Source: Mycobacterium sp. JS623 (GTDB taxonomy: Bacteria; Actinomycetota; Actinomycetes; Mycobacteriales; Mycobacteriaceae). Taken from it: a DNA stretch of 64,000 bases. Location of the stretch: contig NC_019966.1 in the NCBI RefSeq assembly GCF_000328565.1, forward strand, positions 4,712,001-4,776,000. Direction: 5' to 3'. Below are positions 44,276-52,905 of this stretch, in pieces. The notes under the pieces are model-generated. The model worked only from the letters and a program-made list of their open reading frames with translations. It had not been told where the DNA came from and made no database searches. How positions within the stretch are numbered: position 1 is the stretch's first letter; each line of letters starts with the position of its first letter. The translations under genes were made by a program, and so were the position numbers.

Positions 44276-45649
44276 CACCGGCGGGCGGCGCTGCGCCCAT
44301 GGCCGAGCCTGCTCGATCTGTGCTCCCAACGACAGCAACGTAGCCTCGTCGAATGGTTTGCCCACCAATTGGATTGACGTCGGCAGGCCATTGCTGTCCA
44401 GATCCCATGGCACCACAGCCGCAGGCTGGCCCGTCACGTTGAACATCGCCTGGAACGGCACCCGCTGAGCAACCAAGGCCAGCGTCGCGATCGCCCCGCG
44501 CCGCTGGTAGGCCCCGACCTTCGACGGGCCGATCGCGGTCCCGGGTGTGATCACCACGTCGACATCGTCGTAGATCGACTGGATACGTTCGGCCACTTCG
44601 CTTTCCGACCCTCTGATCGCATTCATCCGACTCTCCGGGAGCAGGCCGCCGATCCGCGCGAAGGCGCGGGTGCGACGCTCAAGCCGCTCCGGGTGCGGCA
44701 ACGTCTTCACGTCGTCGTATACGCCGCGGAAGTAGCGTGGCAGCGCCTGCCCATACATCCCGGCGGCCGGATAGTCCGGGTCACGCCTAACCACCTCGTG
44801 GCCCAACTCGCGCAGCAGCGCACCTGCCTCCTCGACCGCGGCCCGTTGCGCCTTGCCGATGCGAGCCTTGAATGGCGGAGGCACCTTGGTGCTCAACGCG
44901 ATTCGCAACCGTCCTGGTTCTTGTTTGGCTGCAGCGACGAACCCATTGCCCGGCGCCGTCACATCCAGGAACAACGCGGCATCCTCCACCGTCCGCGCCA
45001 TCGGGCCGTTCACACTCAACCCGCACCACGCATCGTCGTGCGGTGCCAGCGGCACCCGGTCGCGCTGCGGCTTGACACCGAACAACCCACACCACGTCGA
45101 CGGAATCCGGATCGATCCCATGCCATCGGATCCCAAAGCCATGGACGCCAAACCCGCTGCCACTGCCGCACCACTGCCCCCGCTGCTCCCGCCGGGTGTG
45201 TAATCGGTGTTCCACGGGTTGCGCGTTGCCCCGAACGCGAGCGTCTCGGTGAACGGCCACAGCATCATTTCGGGCACGGCGGTCTTGCCGAGGATGATTG
45301 CTCCGGCATCACGCAGTCGCCGCACCGCCTCTGCGTCCTGCGTACAGGCCGGCCCGTGCGCCGCGCTGCCATACGTCGTCAACTCGCCCGCCACATCGAC
45401 GTCGTCCTTGATGGCGAACGGCACACCCAACAGCGGCAGCCGCTGCCCCGCATCCAATCGGGCCTGCGCGGCGGCGGCCTCCTGCCGCGCACTGTCGGCC
45501 AGCACCACCCGATACGACCTCAGTTCGGGGTCGACGCGGCCGATGCGCTCCAGGTAGGCGTCGAGCAGCGCAGGCGCTGTGATGACGCCGTCGGCAAGCA
45601 TCCGGGCCTGCGCGGCGGCTCCGGCGAATACGAGCTCACGGGTGTCCAC
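44270..45649 (-). CDS. amiB2: Amidase-signature-family amidase
   Basis: A 459-aa hydrolase with the Ser-cisSer-Lys triad: Lys in VPFAIKDDVDVAG, and the Gly/Ser-rich block TPGGSSGGSGAAVAAGLASM with the cis-Ser and nucleophile Ser further along (GSDGMGSIRIPSTWCGLFG). It corresponds to M. tuberculosis Rv1263 (AmiB2) by position beside the Rv1264-type cyclase. Substrate amide unknown. The upstream AraC regulator gene is on the same strand with only 8 nt between, so it is likely co-transcribed. Confidence 0.9.
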   Translation of the reverse strand: MDTRELVFAGAAAQARMLADGVITAPALLDAYLERIGRVDPELRSYRVVLADSARQEAAAAQARLDAGQRLPLLGVPFAIKDDVDVAGELTTYGSAAHGPACTQDAEAVRRLRDAGAIILGKTAVPEMMLWPFTETLAFGATRNPWNTDYTPGGSSGGSGAAVAAGLASMALGSDGMGSIRIPSTWCGLFGVKPQRDRVPLAPHDDAWCGLSVNGPMARTVEDAALFLDVTAPGNGFVAAAKQEPGRLRIALSTKVPPPFKARIGKAQRAAVEEAGALLRELGHEVVRRDPDYPAAGMYGQALPRYFRGVYDDVKTLPHPERLERRTRAFARIGGLLPESRMNAIRGSESEVAERIQSIYDDVDVVITPGTAIGPSKVGAYQRRGAIATLALVAQRVPFQAMFNVTGQPAAVVPWDLDSNGLPTSIQLVGKPFDEATLLSLGAQIEQARPWAQRRPPVS

Positions 45650-45657
45650 GCAATCTC

Positions 45658-46491
45658 CTAACTTCCGTGGGCCGAGGCGTATTCGCCCGGTGTGGTGCCC
45701 AGCATGTCGCGGAAGTCGTTGATGAAGTGCGCTTGGTCATACCAGCCGAGCCGGACGGCGAGGTCGGCGTGATCCACCCCAGGCTGGCTCTCGATTTCCA
45801 AAGCCGCCTGCTGCAGCCGGTAGCGGCACAGCACCCACTTGACCGGTACCCCGACGTAGCGGCGAAACACCCGCTGTGTGGTGCGCGCGCTCCACGGCGA
45901 ATGCTGCATCACCTGCTCGACGCGGTGCAGTCGATCGTCGTCGCGGATCCGGTCGACAAGGTGCGTAAGTGCCACAAACGTGGGGTCCAGTTCACCCGGG
46001 TAGTCAGCGATGAGTGCATCCATGCGGCTCGATGCGGCATCCACGTCGTCATCGAGATGAATTGCGCGGCCGAACAATTCGTCGTCCATCGGCTGGATAC
46101 GCCCGGTCAGCTCAGCTGCGTTGCGGTCGAACCGCGCGGTGAAGCCGCCCGGCCGGAACCGCGCACCGACCACCTTGCCGCGCTCACTGATCGTCGTGTG
46201 GAACACGCGCTGCACCACACCGTGCAGCAATGTGTTGGGCAACGGAAAACCGTGGCGCGGACCGTCATCGCCCCACTCGTGGGTCAGGTGCACCGACGGA
46301 AAGGTGATGACGGTGCTGTCGAACGGCCCCTGTTCGCGCAGGTCCCAGCTGACCGACCAGAAGTGCTCGACGAACCGCGCAGTCGCGTCCGAGGGCGCCC
46401 ACCGATCGAGATCGAACGCGTCGGCGCTACCGGCCCGACCGACCACGCCGCGAATGGGCGCGGCTTGTGTCGCGGTGTGACGAGCGCCCAT
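45658..46491 (-). CDS. AraC-family transcription regulator
   Basis: A 277-aa regulator. The N-terminal part resembles the DUF6597-type sensory domain (FVEHFWSVSWDLREQGPFDS, VVGARFRPGGFTARF). The C-terminal AraC helix-turn-helix pair covers residues about 185-275 (MQHSPWSARTTQRVFRRYVG, AVRLGWYDQAHFINDFRDML). It is 8 nt upstream of the amidase gene and may control it. Effector unknown. Confidence 0.88.
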   Translation of the reverse strand: MGARHTATQAAPIRGVVGRAGSADAFDLDRWAPSDATARFVEHFWSVSWDLREQGPFDSTVITFPSVHLTHEWGDDGPRHGFPLPNTLLHGVVQRVFHTTISERGKVVGARFRPGGFTARFDRNAAELTGRIQPMDDELFGRAIHLDDDVDAASSRMDALIADYPGELDPTFVALTHLVDRIRDDDRLHRVEQVMQHSPWSARTTQRVFRRYVGVPVKWVLCRYRLQQAALEIESQPGVDHADLAVRLGWYDQAHFINDFRDMLGTTPGEYASAHGS

Positions 46492-46512
46492 GGAAGTCAG
46501 GCTACGAAACTG

Positions 46513-46815
46513 TTAGTCGATCCGGATGATGTACGTGCCATCTACGTCGCGCTCAACCGGCCGATCGGTCGCATTCACCCAGACAACCGGGTCGCCAGGG
46601 GTACCGATGAATGCATTCGTCATTCCGCCGCCGGGCGCCAGGTAGACGCTCCACTCCTCGCTCGGCGAAAAGATGCTGAGCACCTCTTCCCCGTTGGTGC
46701 GACGAATCGAGAGCGTGTGACCGTTTTCGTCCTCTTCTGTCCCGTCGTCGTCGGTCTCGTCGGCCAGGTCATCGTCAAGGTCTAGGTAGTCGGACACGCG
46801 GATCAGCCTAACCAT
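46513..46815 (-). CDS. Small acidic hypothetical protein
   Basis: A 100-aa protein. The N-terminal third is very acidic (LDLDDDLADETDDDGTEEDE). The rest looks like a small beta domain (LSIRRTNGEEVLSIFSPSEE, WSVYLAPGGGMTNAFIGTPG). I do not recognise the family. It is 21 nt upstream of the AraC gene on the same strand and divergent from the MFS gene at 46867 (52-nt gap). Start ATG 46815; a longer frame to 46875 would overlap the MFS start. Confidence 0.55.
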   Translation of the reverse strand: MVRLIRVSDYLDLDDDLADETDDDGTEEDENGHTLSIRRTNGEEVLSIFSPSEEWSVYLAPGGGMTNAFIGTPGDPVVWVNATDRPVERDVDGTYIIRID

Positions 46816-46866
46816 GCGGCCAGACGGCATACGATGCCGACAGCGTGACGGCAGGGGGCGATCGCG

Positions 46867-48246
46867 GTGACCCATGCAGTCCTGTCACGAAGCCAGACCG
46901 CCCTCATGGTGTCGGCGCTGATCGTGTCCGTGGTCGCGTTTCAGCTCAACACCACGATGCTGATCCCCGCGATCCACACCATCAACGAGGAGTTCGGCGG
47001 CGACGCGTTCGCGACGATGTCCACGTACTTCTCACTGGCCGGCGCGGTCTCCAGCGTCGTGCTCATCCGGTGGAGCGACTACGTCGGCCGCAAACGCGTG
47101 CTGCTCGGCGTCATGGTCGTCATGTGCGTGGGCACCGTGCTGTGCATCGTGAGCACGACATTGGGACTCATGGTCGTTGGCCGAATTCTGCAGGGTGGCA
47201 GTGTGATCACGTTCGGACTCGCGTTTTTGATCATGCGCGAACACCTCAGCGGTCCGGCGTTCGGCACGTGCTGCGGGCTTGTCACCGCGATCAACGGCGG
47301 CGTCGCCGGATTCGACTCCCTTCTTGGTGGCGTGATGGTCGATCGGTTGGGATATCGGTCCATCTTCGTACTGAGCCTGACCGTCGGCATCGCAGCACTT
47401 GCCTTCGCGTGGAAAGCCGTCCCTGCCGATCATCGGTTACCGGTGGGCGGAGACCGAATGGACTGGTGGGGCGCAATCCTGTTGTCGCTGACTGCTATTG
47501 GAGCCAATCTGTTTCTGACCCATGGCGCACGCGAGGGCTGGCTGTCCCCGCTTGCGCTCGGCTGGATCGTCACGGCAACCGCGGCTTTGGTTGCGCTCGT
47601 CGTTGTCGACAGCAGGCTGCACCACCCGTTGGTGGCAATCGAGCACCTGCGCTCGCGTGAGGCGTGGCCGCTTATCGTCGCGACGACATTGTGCATCGCG
47701 TCGTTCATGACCGTGCTCACGTTCATCGTCCCGTCGATCGGCGAGGACGACGACTCCGGCTTCGCCCTCGACGGCACGACGACGGCATTGCTGCTATTGA
47801 CCCCCGCCGCGGTGGTCCAATTGATCACTGCCCCTTTGGCAGGCAGGCTCGCGGTGCGGATTGGCTTCGTGACGGTGCTGCGCGCGGGCGTCGCGTCCTC
47901 CATCGTCGTCACGGCGCTTCTTGCGCTCTTCGTCCAGAACTTGAGCATGATCGTCACGCTGATGATCGTGTTCGGGTTCACCTGCACCGGCGTGCTGTTG
48001 ACCGCCGTCAGCACATTGGCCGTCGTCCAGGCTCCCGACGACGAACCGGGCTCGCTGCCCGGCATCAACGGCGTCGCGTTCGGCATTGGCGGCGCGGCCG
48101 GATTCGCTTGGGCCGGACCGGTTGTCGGTACCGGTACTGTCGCGAGCTTTCAGACTGCGCTGTGGACGTGTGTCGCGATCGGCATCGTCGCACTGATCTT
48201 CAGCGTGATCCTGAAACCGAAGCCGGGACCGGTGGTTCCGGGCTGA
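46867..48246 (+). CDS. MFS transporter
   Basis: A 459-aa major facilitator protein starting at GTG 46867. About 14 hydrophobic segments are present (ALIVSVVAFQLNTTMLIPAI at the first; WWGAILLSLTAIGANLFLTH mid-protein). The motif A loop is RWSDYVGRKRVLLG. The motif C-like segment is AINGGVAGFDSLLGGVM. Resembles the drug:H+ antiporter DHA2 group; substrate unknown. It is followed by a VOC-family gene 47 nt downstream. Confidence 0.85.
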   Translation: MTHAVLSRSQTALMVSALIVSVVAFQLNTTMLIPAIHTINEEFGGDAFATMSTYFSLAGAVSSVVLIRWSDYVGRKRVLLGVMVVMCVGTVLCIVSTTLGLMVVGRILQGGSVITFGLAFLIMREHLSGPAFGTCCGLVTAINGGVAGFDSLLGGVMVDRLGYRSIFVLSLTVGIAALAFAWKAVPADHRLPVGGDRMDWWGAILLSLTAIGANLFLTHGAREGWLSPLALGWIVTATAALVALVVVDSRLHHPLVAIEHLRSREAWPLIVATTLCIASFMTVLTFIVPSIGEDDDSGFALDGTTTALLLLTPAAVVQLITAPLAGRLAVRIGFVTVLRAGVASSIVVTALLALFVQNLSMIVTLMIVFGFTCTGVLLTAVSTLAVVQAPDDEPGSLPGINGVAFGIGGAAGFAWAGPVVGTGTVASFQTALWTCVAIGIVALIFSVILKPKPGPVVPG

Positions 48247-48293
48247 CGCGTTTCTCCAATACGTGCTTCAGGCAACCAGCAACAGTGGTGGAC

Positions 48294-48767
48294 ATGAGTG
48301 CGAAACCAATTCCGGAGGGCTACACCAGCCTGACCCCGTTCCTGTGCATCGACGGCGCTGCAGCCGCGATCGACTTCTACGTTTCGGTGTTCGGCGCCGA
48401 ACTCGTCGACCGAATGGACGGTCCCGACGGCACGGTGGCACACGCCGAGCTGGACTTCGGCAATGGCCGCCTGCAACTCGGTGATCCCGCCGAGGCCTAT
48501 CAGATCGCCGCGCCCGATCCGAAAGCCCCAGCCACCCACTCCGTCGGGTTCTACTGCAAGGACGTCGACGCGGTGGTGGCCAAGGCCGAGCAGGCAGGCG
48601 CCACCATCCGTGAACCGGCCCAGACCTTCGTCACCGGCGACCGGTTCGCGTCGATCCTTGACCCCTTCGGCCAGCGCTGGACCGTGATGACCCGCGTCGA
48701 GGACGTCTCGCCAGAGGAACGCGACCGCCGCATGGCCGAGTGGGCCAAGGAGAATGTCGGTAGCTAA
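48294..48767 (+). CDS. VOC/glyoxalase-fold protein (PhnB-like)
   Basis: A 157-aa protein with the paired beta-alpha-beta units of the vicinal-oxygen-chelate family (TPFLCIDGAAAAIDFYVSVF, AHAELDFGNGRLQLGD, HSVGFYCKDVDAVVAKAEQ, ASILDPFGQRWTVMTRVED). The metal-ligand positions are at best partial, as in PhnB-like members, so it may bind rather than convert its ligand. Start ATG 48294. It lies 9 nt before the HIT-protein gene, with which it is likely co-transcribed. Confidence 0.83.
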   Translation: MSAKPIPEGYTSLTPFLCIDGAAAAIDFYVSVFGAELVDRMDGPDGTVAHAELDFGNGRLQLGDPAEAYQIAAPDPKAPATHSVGFYCKDVDAVVAKAEQAGATIREPAQTFVTGDRFASILDPFGQRWTVMTRVEDVSPEERDRRMAEWAKENVGS

Positions 48768-48776
48768 CGTGGCGGA

Positions 48777-49214
48777 ATGTCCTGTGTTTTCTGCGCCGTC
48801 GTCGCCGGTGAGGCCCCGGCTATCCGGATCTACGAGGACGACGACTACCTGGCCATTCTCGACATCCGGCCGTTCACCCGCGGCCACACCCTTGTCATCC
48901 CCAAGCGCCACACAGTCGACCTGACCGACACGCCGTCGGACACGGTCGCCGAGATGGTGCGCATCGGCCAGCGCATCGCCAGGGCCGCCCGTCAGTCGGG
49001 ACTGCACGCCGACGGCAACAACGTCGTCATCAACGACGGCAAGGCCGCCTTCCAGTCCGTTTTCCACATCCACCTGCACGTACTGCCGCGTCAGAGCGGC
49101 GACAAGCTGTCGTTCGCCAAGGGCATGCTGCTGCGCAAAGACCCGGACCGCGAGAAGTCGGGCCGGCTGCTGCGCGAGGCCCTAGCGGAACTGGACTCGG
49201 CTACGCAAGACTGA
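48777..49214 (+). CDS. HIT-family nucleotide hydrolase (Rv1262c orthologue)
   Basis: A 145-aa protein of the histidine-triad superfamily. The zinc-like CVFC is near the start, and the catalytic triad reads HIHLHVLP near residue 100. Conserved RPFTRGHTLVIPKRHTVDLT is present. Nearly identical in length and sequence to what I recall of M. tuberculosis Rv1262c (144 aa). Likely splits phosphoramidate or dinucleoside substrates. It is followed after 5 nt by the Ddn-like gene. Confidence 0.92.
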   Translation: MSCVFCAVVAGEAPAIRIYEDDDYLAILDIRPFTRGHTLVIPKRHTVDLTDTPSDTVAEMVRIGQRIARAARQSGLHADGNNVVINDGKAAFQSVFHIHLHVLPRQSGDKLSFAKGMLLRKDPDREKSGRLLREALAELDSATQD

Positions 49215-49219
49215 GCCTC

Positions 49220-49675
49220 ATGAGTGGAATGCCTGCGTGGGAGAAGTACATCGGCCTTCCGTTGCTGATGCTGCATGACAAGATCTACAAGGGCACCAAC
49301 GGCCGGATCGGGCACCGCATCCTGCCCGGCACACCGCCCAACCTGCTGCTGCACACCGTCGGCGCCAAGACCGGCATCCAGCGGACCAATTCACTGACGT
49401 ACGCCAAAGACGGAGACTCCTACCTGATCGTCGCGTCTAAGGGCGGTGATCCCAAGGCACCGGGCTGGTATCACAACCTCAAGGCCAACCCGAAGGTCGA
49501 AATCAATGTCGGGCCAAAGAGATTCGGAGTGGTAGCCCGGCCTGTGCTGCCCGATGACGCCGACTACGCGCGACTGTGGGAAATCGTCAACAAGAACAAC
49601 GCCAACCGGTACGCGAACTACCAGAAACGGACGTCGCGACCGATTCCGGTGGTCGTCCTGCGCGCCAGCGACTAA
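49220..49675 (+). CDS. Deazaflavin (F420)-dependent nitroreductase-family protein (Rv1261c orthologue)
   Basis: A 151-aa split-barrel protein of the Ddn family. Hallmarks are LLLHTVGAKTGIQRTNSLTY and the phosphate-binding region SKGGDPKAPGWYHNLKANP, followed by WEIVNKNNANRYANYQKRT. These proteins bind F420 and reduce quinones or nitro compounds. Same position as Rv1261c next to the HIT gene. Its stop overlaps by 4 nt that of the convergent LLM oxidoreductase gene. Confidence 0.92.
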   Translation: MSGMPAWEKYIGLPLLMLHDKIYKGTNGRIGHRILPGTPPNLLLHTVGAKTGIQRTNSLTYAKDGDSYLIVASKGGDPKAPGWYHNLKANPKVEINVGPKRFGVVARPVLPDDADYARLWEIVNKNNANRYANYQKRTSRPIPVVVLRASD

Positions 49676-50721
49676 AACAGTTCCTTGGCAAGCAGTTCCA
49701 ACGTCGTGTCGCGGGCGGGGGCCGTCGCCGGATCCGTGCCGCGGCGCGCCGAAGCTACCGGGTTGACCATCACCTCGTCGACACCGAATTCCTCGGCAAG
49801 CGCGCGCACCTGATCGGCCGCCTCCGCCGGGGTGCCGACGACCGCCCGCCGCAGCGCGCCCTCGACCACCCGCTGCGCCTGCGGGGTCATCTCCTGAAGT
49901 TCGGCATCCTCGACCAGATCGAGCGCGCCAAGCGGCTGACCCGTGCGCAGCCGCCCCATCATCTGCAGGTTAGGCAGCAGCAATGCCATTGCCTCGTGAC
50001 GGGTTTCGGCAACGACGGCGTTGACCGTCAGGAACGTCAACGGTTCAGAAGCGAGGTCGCTGGGCCGGAACTCTGAGCGATACACGTCCAGCGCCTCGGC
50101 GGTGCCCTGACCCGAGAAGTGATGCGCGAACACATACGGCAAGCCCTTGGCCGCGGCCAGGTGCGCGGAGTACATCGATGAGCCCAGCAGCCACATCTTC
50201 GGCTCCGTCGTCGCCGACGGGGTCGCCTTGAGGATGTAATTCTCCCGCATCAGATCCCGCGGCAACGGCACACGCACCCCGCGCGCGCTCATCAGCGCCA
50301 CCACGTCGTCGAGGTACTGCGGGAACGCCTCGATGTCGCGGTCGTCGCGACCGGCGGCTCCGCGCAGTGCAAGAGACGTCACCGGGTCGGAGCCCGGCGC
50401 GCGGCCGATGCCGAGGTCGATGCGGCCTGGGTGCGCGGCCTCCAGCAGCGCGAACTGCTCGGCGACGGCCAGCGGCGCGTGATTGGGCAGCATCACGCCG
50501 CCAGAACCCAGCCGCAGCTGCGACGTCTGCGCGGCCAGATGCGCGATCAGCACCGGCGGGCTGGTGGCCGCCACCGCCGGCATGTTGTGGTGTTCGGCCA
50601 GCCAGTAGCGGGTGTAGCCGAGGCGATCGGCCGTCTGCGCGAGGTGCGTCGTCGCCGCCAGCGCATCGGACGTCGTCTGGTCGGTGCGCACCGGCACCAG
50701 GTCGAGAACGGAAAGTCGCAT
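49672..50721 (-). CDS. LLM-class flavin-dependent oxidoreductase (group 1)
   Basis: A 349-aa luciferase-like TIM-barrel protein. Typical segments: RLSVLDLVPVRTDQTTSDAL, YWLAEHHNMPAVAATSPPVL, LRLGSGGVMLPNHAPLAVAE and PGRIDLGIGRAPGSDP. It uses FMN (or F420) and an unknown substrate. Downstream of udgB on the same strand with 7 nt between, so the two are probably one transcript. In M. tuberculosis this spot is occupied by a different oxidoreductase (Rv1260). Confidence 0.9.
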   Translation of the reverse strand: MRLSVLDLVPVRTDQTTSDALAATTHLAQTADRLGYTRYWLAEHHNMPAVAATSPPVLIAHLAAQTSQLRLGSGGVMLPNHAPLAVAEQFALLEAAHPGRIDLGIGRAPGSDPVTSLALRGAAGRDDRDIEAFPQYLDDVVALMSARGVRVPLPRDLMRENYILKATPSATTEPKMWLLGSSMYSAHLAAAKGLPYVFAHHFSGQGTAEALDVYRSEFRPSDLASEPLTFLTVNAVVAETRHEAMALLLPNLQMMGRLRTGQPLGALDLVEDAELQEMTPQAQRVVEGALRRAVVGTPAEAADQVRALAEEFGVDEVMVNPVASARRGTDPATAPARDTTLELLAKELF

Positions 50722-50728
50722 GGCTACG

Positions 50729-51547
50729 TCAACGCCTCTTCTCCCCCGCGCGTTCCCGCGCGAGCTGGAAGACGTCGTCGAGCATCTGCGGCGTCAGCTT
50801 GCCGGTGAACGTGTTCTGCTGGCTGGGGTGATAGCAGCCGATCAACGTCACATTGTCCAGGGTGGCCGCCGCGCCGTGCCCGAACTTCGGCGCGGGAGTC
50901 GGGACGCTGCCGATCATCTGCAGCGCCGCCCGCCACGCGAACGCCCCGAGCGCAATGATCACCCGAACGTGGGAACTGATCAGGCGCCACTCGGCATCCA
51001 ACCACGGCGCACACGTAGCACGCTCTGCCGGTGTCGGCGCATTGCCCGGCGGCGCGCAGCGCACCGCCGCGGCCACTCGAGTGTCGTTGAGCGCCAACCC
51101 ATCCGCGGCATCGAGACACTCGGCCTGGTTCGCCAGCCCCGCGCGATGTAATGCGGCGAACAGAAAGTCGCCGGACCGGTCGCCGGTGAAAACCCGGCCG
51201 GTTCGGTTGCCGCCGTGCGCGGCGGGTGCCAGCCCCACGATCACGATGCGCGGCCGCGCCGACCCCCAACCCGGAATCGGCCGTCCCCAATAAGGCTGAT
51301 CGGCGAAGGACTTGCGCTTGACGACGGCGACCTCTTCGCGCCACTCGACCAGCCGCGGGCAAGCGCGGCACACCGACACCTCCGCGTCAAGTTCATCGAT
51401 GGTTTTGACCGCCTCCGCCATAGCGGTGACCTGCGCTGGAGTCTCCGCCACCGCTGTGCGCGAGGTGGCCGGATCACCCGGCCAGCCGACGCCGGGAGGC
51501 ACGGGCGAATCGAACAATTCGCCGGTTCGCGGATGGGCCAGCTTCAT
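50729..51547 (-). CDS. udgB: Uracil-DNA glycosylase, family 5 (UdgB)
   Basis: A 272-aa DNA repair enzyme with a [4Fe-4S] cluster. The N-terminal Cys pair is in [13 protein letters not shown]. The glycosylase motif is [20 protein letters not shown] (family 5 lacks the polar residue of family 1), and the second motif is [15 protein letters not shown]. Matches M. tuberculosis UdgB (Rv1259). Removes uracil and other deaminated bases. The start at ATG 51547 gives [20 protein letters not shown]. Confidence 0.93.
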   Translation of the reverse strand: MKLAHPRTGELFDSPVPPGVGWPGDPATSRTAVAETPAQVTAMAEAVKTIDELDAEVSVCRACPRLVEWREEVAVVKRKSFADQPYWGRPIPGWGSARPRIVIVGLAPAAHGGNRTGRVFTGDRSGDFLFAALHRAGLANQAECLDAADGLALNDTRVAAAVRCAPPGNAPTPAERATCAPWLDAEWRLISSHVRVIIALGAFAWRAALQMIGSVPTPAPKFGHGAAATLDNVTLIGCYHPSQQNTFTGKLTPQMLDDVFQLARERAGEKRR

Positions 51548-51645
51548 CCCACCACTGTGCACGCGGGCCGAACTCGACGCCGCGCGGGCCCGGCAAATGC
51601 GTAGCCGCGCGGGCTCGGCCGCTGTTAGATTCGGCCGCGATACCC

Positions 51646-52875
51646 ATGACCAATTCCAAGCGCGGCCCTCTGGTGCTGATCCTGTTCGCCGCGCTGATGG
51701 CTGGCGCCGGAAACGGCATCTCACTCGTCGCGTTTCCCTGGCTTGTGTTGCAGCGCAACGGCTCTGCGCTGTACGCCTCGATTGTGGCGATGGCGGGCAC
51801 TTTGCCGCTGCTGGCCGCCACCTTGATCGCCGGTGCCGCCGTCGACTACCTCGGCCGCAGACGGGTCGCCATGATGTCCGACGCGTTGTCGGCAGTGTCG
51901 GTGGCCGCGGTCCCGGTGCTGGCACTCACGTTCGGGGCACACGCCATCAACGTCGCCGTGCTGGCAGGGCTGGCCGCGCTTGGCGCGTTCTTCGACCCGG
52001 CCGGAATGACAGCCCGCGAGACGATGCTGCCCGAGGCGGCCACCCGCGCCAGTTGGACGCTTGACCACGCCAACAGCGTGTACGAGGCGATTTTCAACCT
52101 GGCCTACATCGTCGGCCCCGGCATCGGCGGCCTGCTGATCGCCACGTTGGGCGGCATCAACACCATGTGGGTGACGGCGGCGGCATTCGGGTTCTCGATC
52201 GTCGCCATTTCGGCGCTTCGACTGGAGGGCGCCGGCAAACCCGACCGCACCGCTCTGAAGCAAGGCGTCTTGCCGGGCATTGTCGAGGGGCTGAAGTTCG
52301 TGTGGCACAACAAGGTGCTGCGCACGCTTGCCATCGTCGACCTGACGGCAACGGGTCTGTACATGCCGATGGAGTCGGTGCTCTTTCCGAAATACTTCAC
52401 GGACCGCAACGAACCGGCTCAGCTGGGCTGGGTGCTGATGGCGTTGAGCGTCGGCGGTCTCATCGGTGCGCTGAGTTATGCGGTGCTGTCGAAGTATTCG
52501 CGCAGACGCACCGTGATGCTGACAGCGGTGATCACCCTTGGTGTGGCGATGACGATCATCGCCTTCCTGCCGCCGCTGCCGGTGATCCTCGTGCTGTGCG
52601 CGGTGGTCGGGTTCGTCTACGGGCCGATCGCGCCGATCTACAACTACGTGATGCAGACGCGCGCGCCGCAACACCTGCGCGGCCGAGTCGTCGGCGTCAT
52701 GGGGTCACTGGCGTACGCCGCGGGACCGCTCGGCCTGATCCTGGCAGGACCGCTAGCCGACGCCGCCGGATTGCACGCGACATTCCTGGCGTTGTCGCTG
52801 CCGATGCTGGTACTCGGCCTGGTTGCCGTTTTTTTGCCAGCGCTGCAGGAATTGGATCGGGCGGGTTTGCCCTGA
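51646..52875 (+). CDS. tap: Tap-like MFS multidrug efflux pump (Rv1258c orthologue)
   Basis: A 409-aa, 12-TM exporter. The first helix region is [20 protein letters not shown] followed by [20 protein letters not shown]. The motif A loop is [13 protein letters not shown]. The late motif [20 protein letters not shown], then RGRVVG, is nearly the same in M. tuberculosis Tap, which exports tetracycline and aminoglycosides. It is divergent from udgB (98-nt gap) and followed by a LuxR regulator. Confidence 0.93.
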   Translation: MTNSKRGPLVLILFAALMAGAGNGISLVAFPWLVLQRNGSALYASIVAMAGTLPLLAATLIAGAAVDYLGRRRVAMMSDALSAVSVAAVPVLALTFGAHAINVAVLAGLAALGAFFDPAGMTARETMLPEAATRASWTLDHANSVYEAIFNLAYIVGPGIGGLLIATLGGINTMWVTAAAFGFSIVAISALRLEGAGKPDRTALKQGVLPGIVEGLKFVWHNKVLRTLAIVDLTATGLYMPMESVLFPKYFTDRNEPAQLGWVLMALSVGGLIGALSYAVLSKYSRRRTVMLTAVITLGVAMTIIAFLPPLPVILVLCAVVGFVYGPIAPIYNYVMQTRAPQHLRGRVVGVMGSLAYAAGPLGLILAGPLADAAGLHATFLALSLPMLVLGLVAVFLPALQELDRAGLP

Positions 52876-52905
52876 CGAGCCGTTTCGGCGTTCTACCCTC
52901 TTTCT

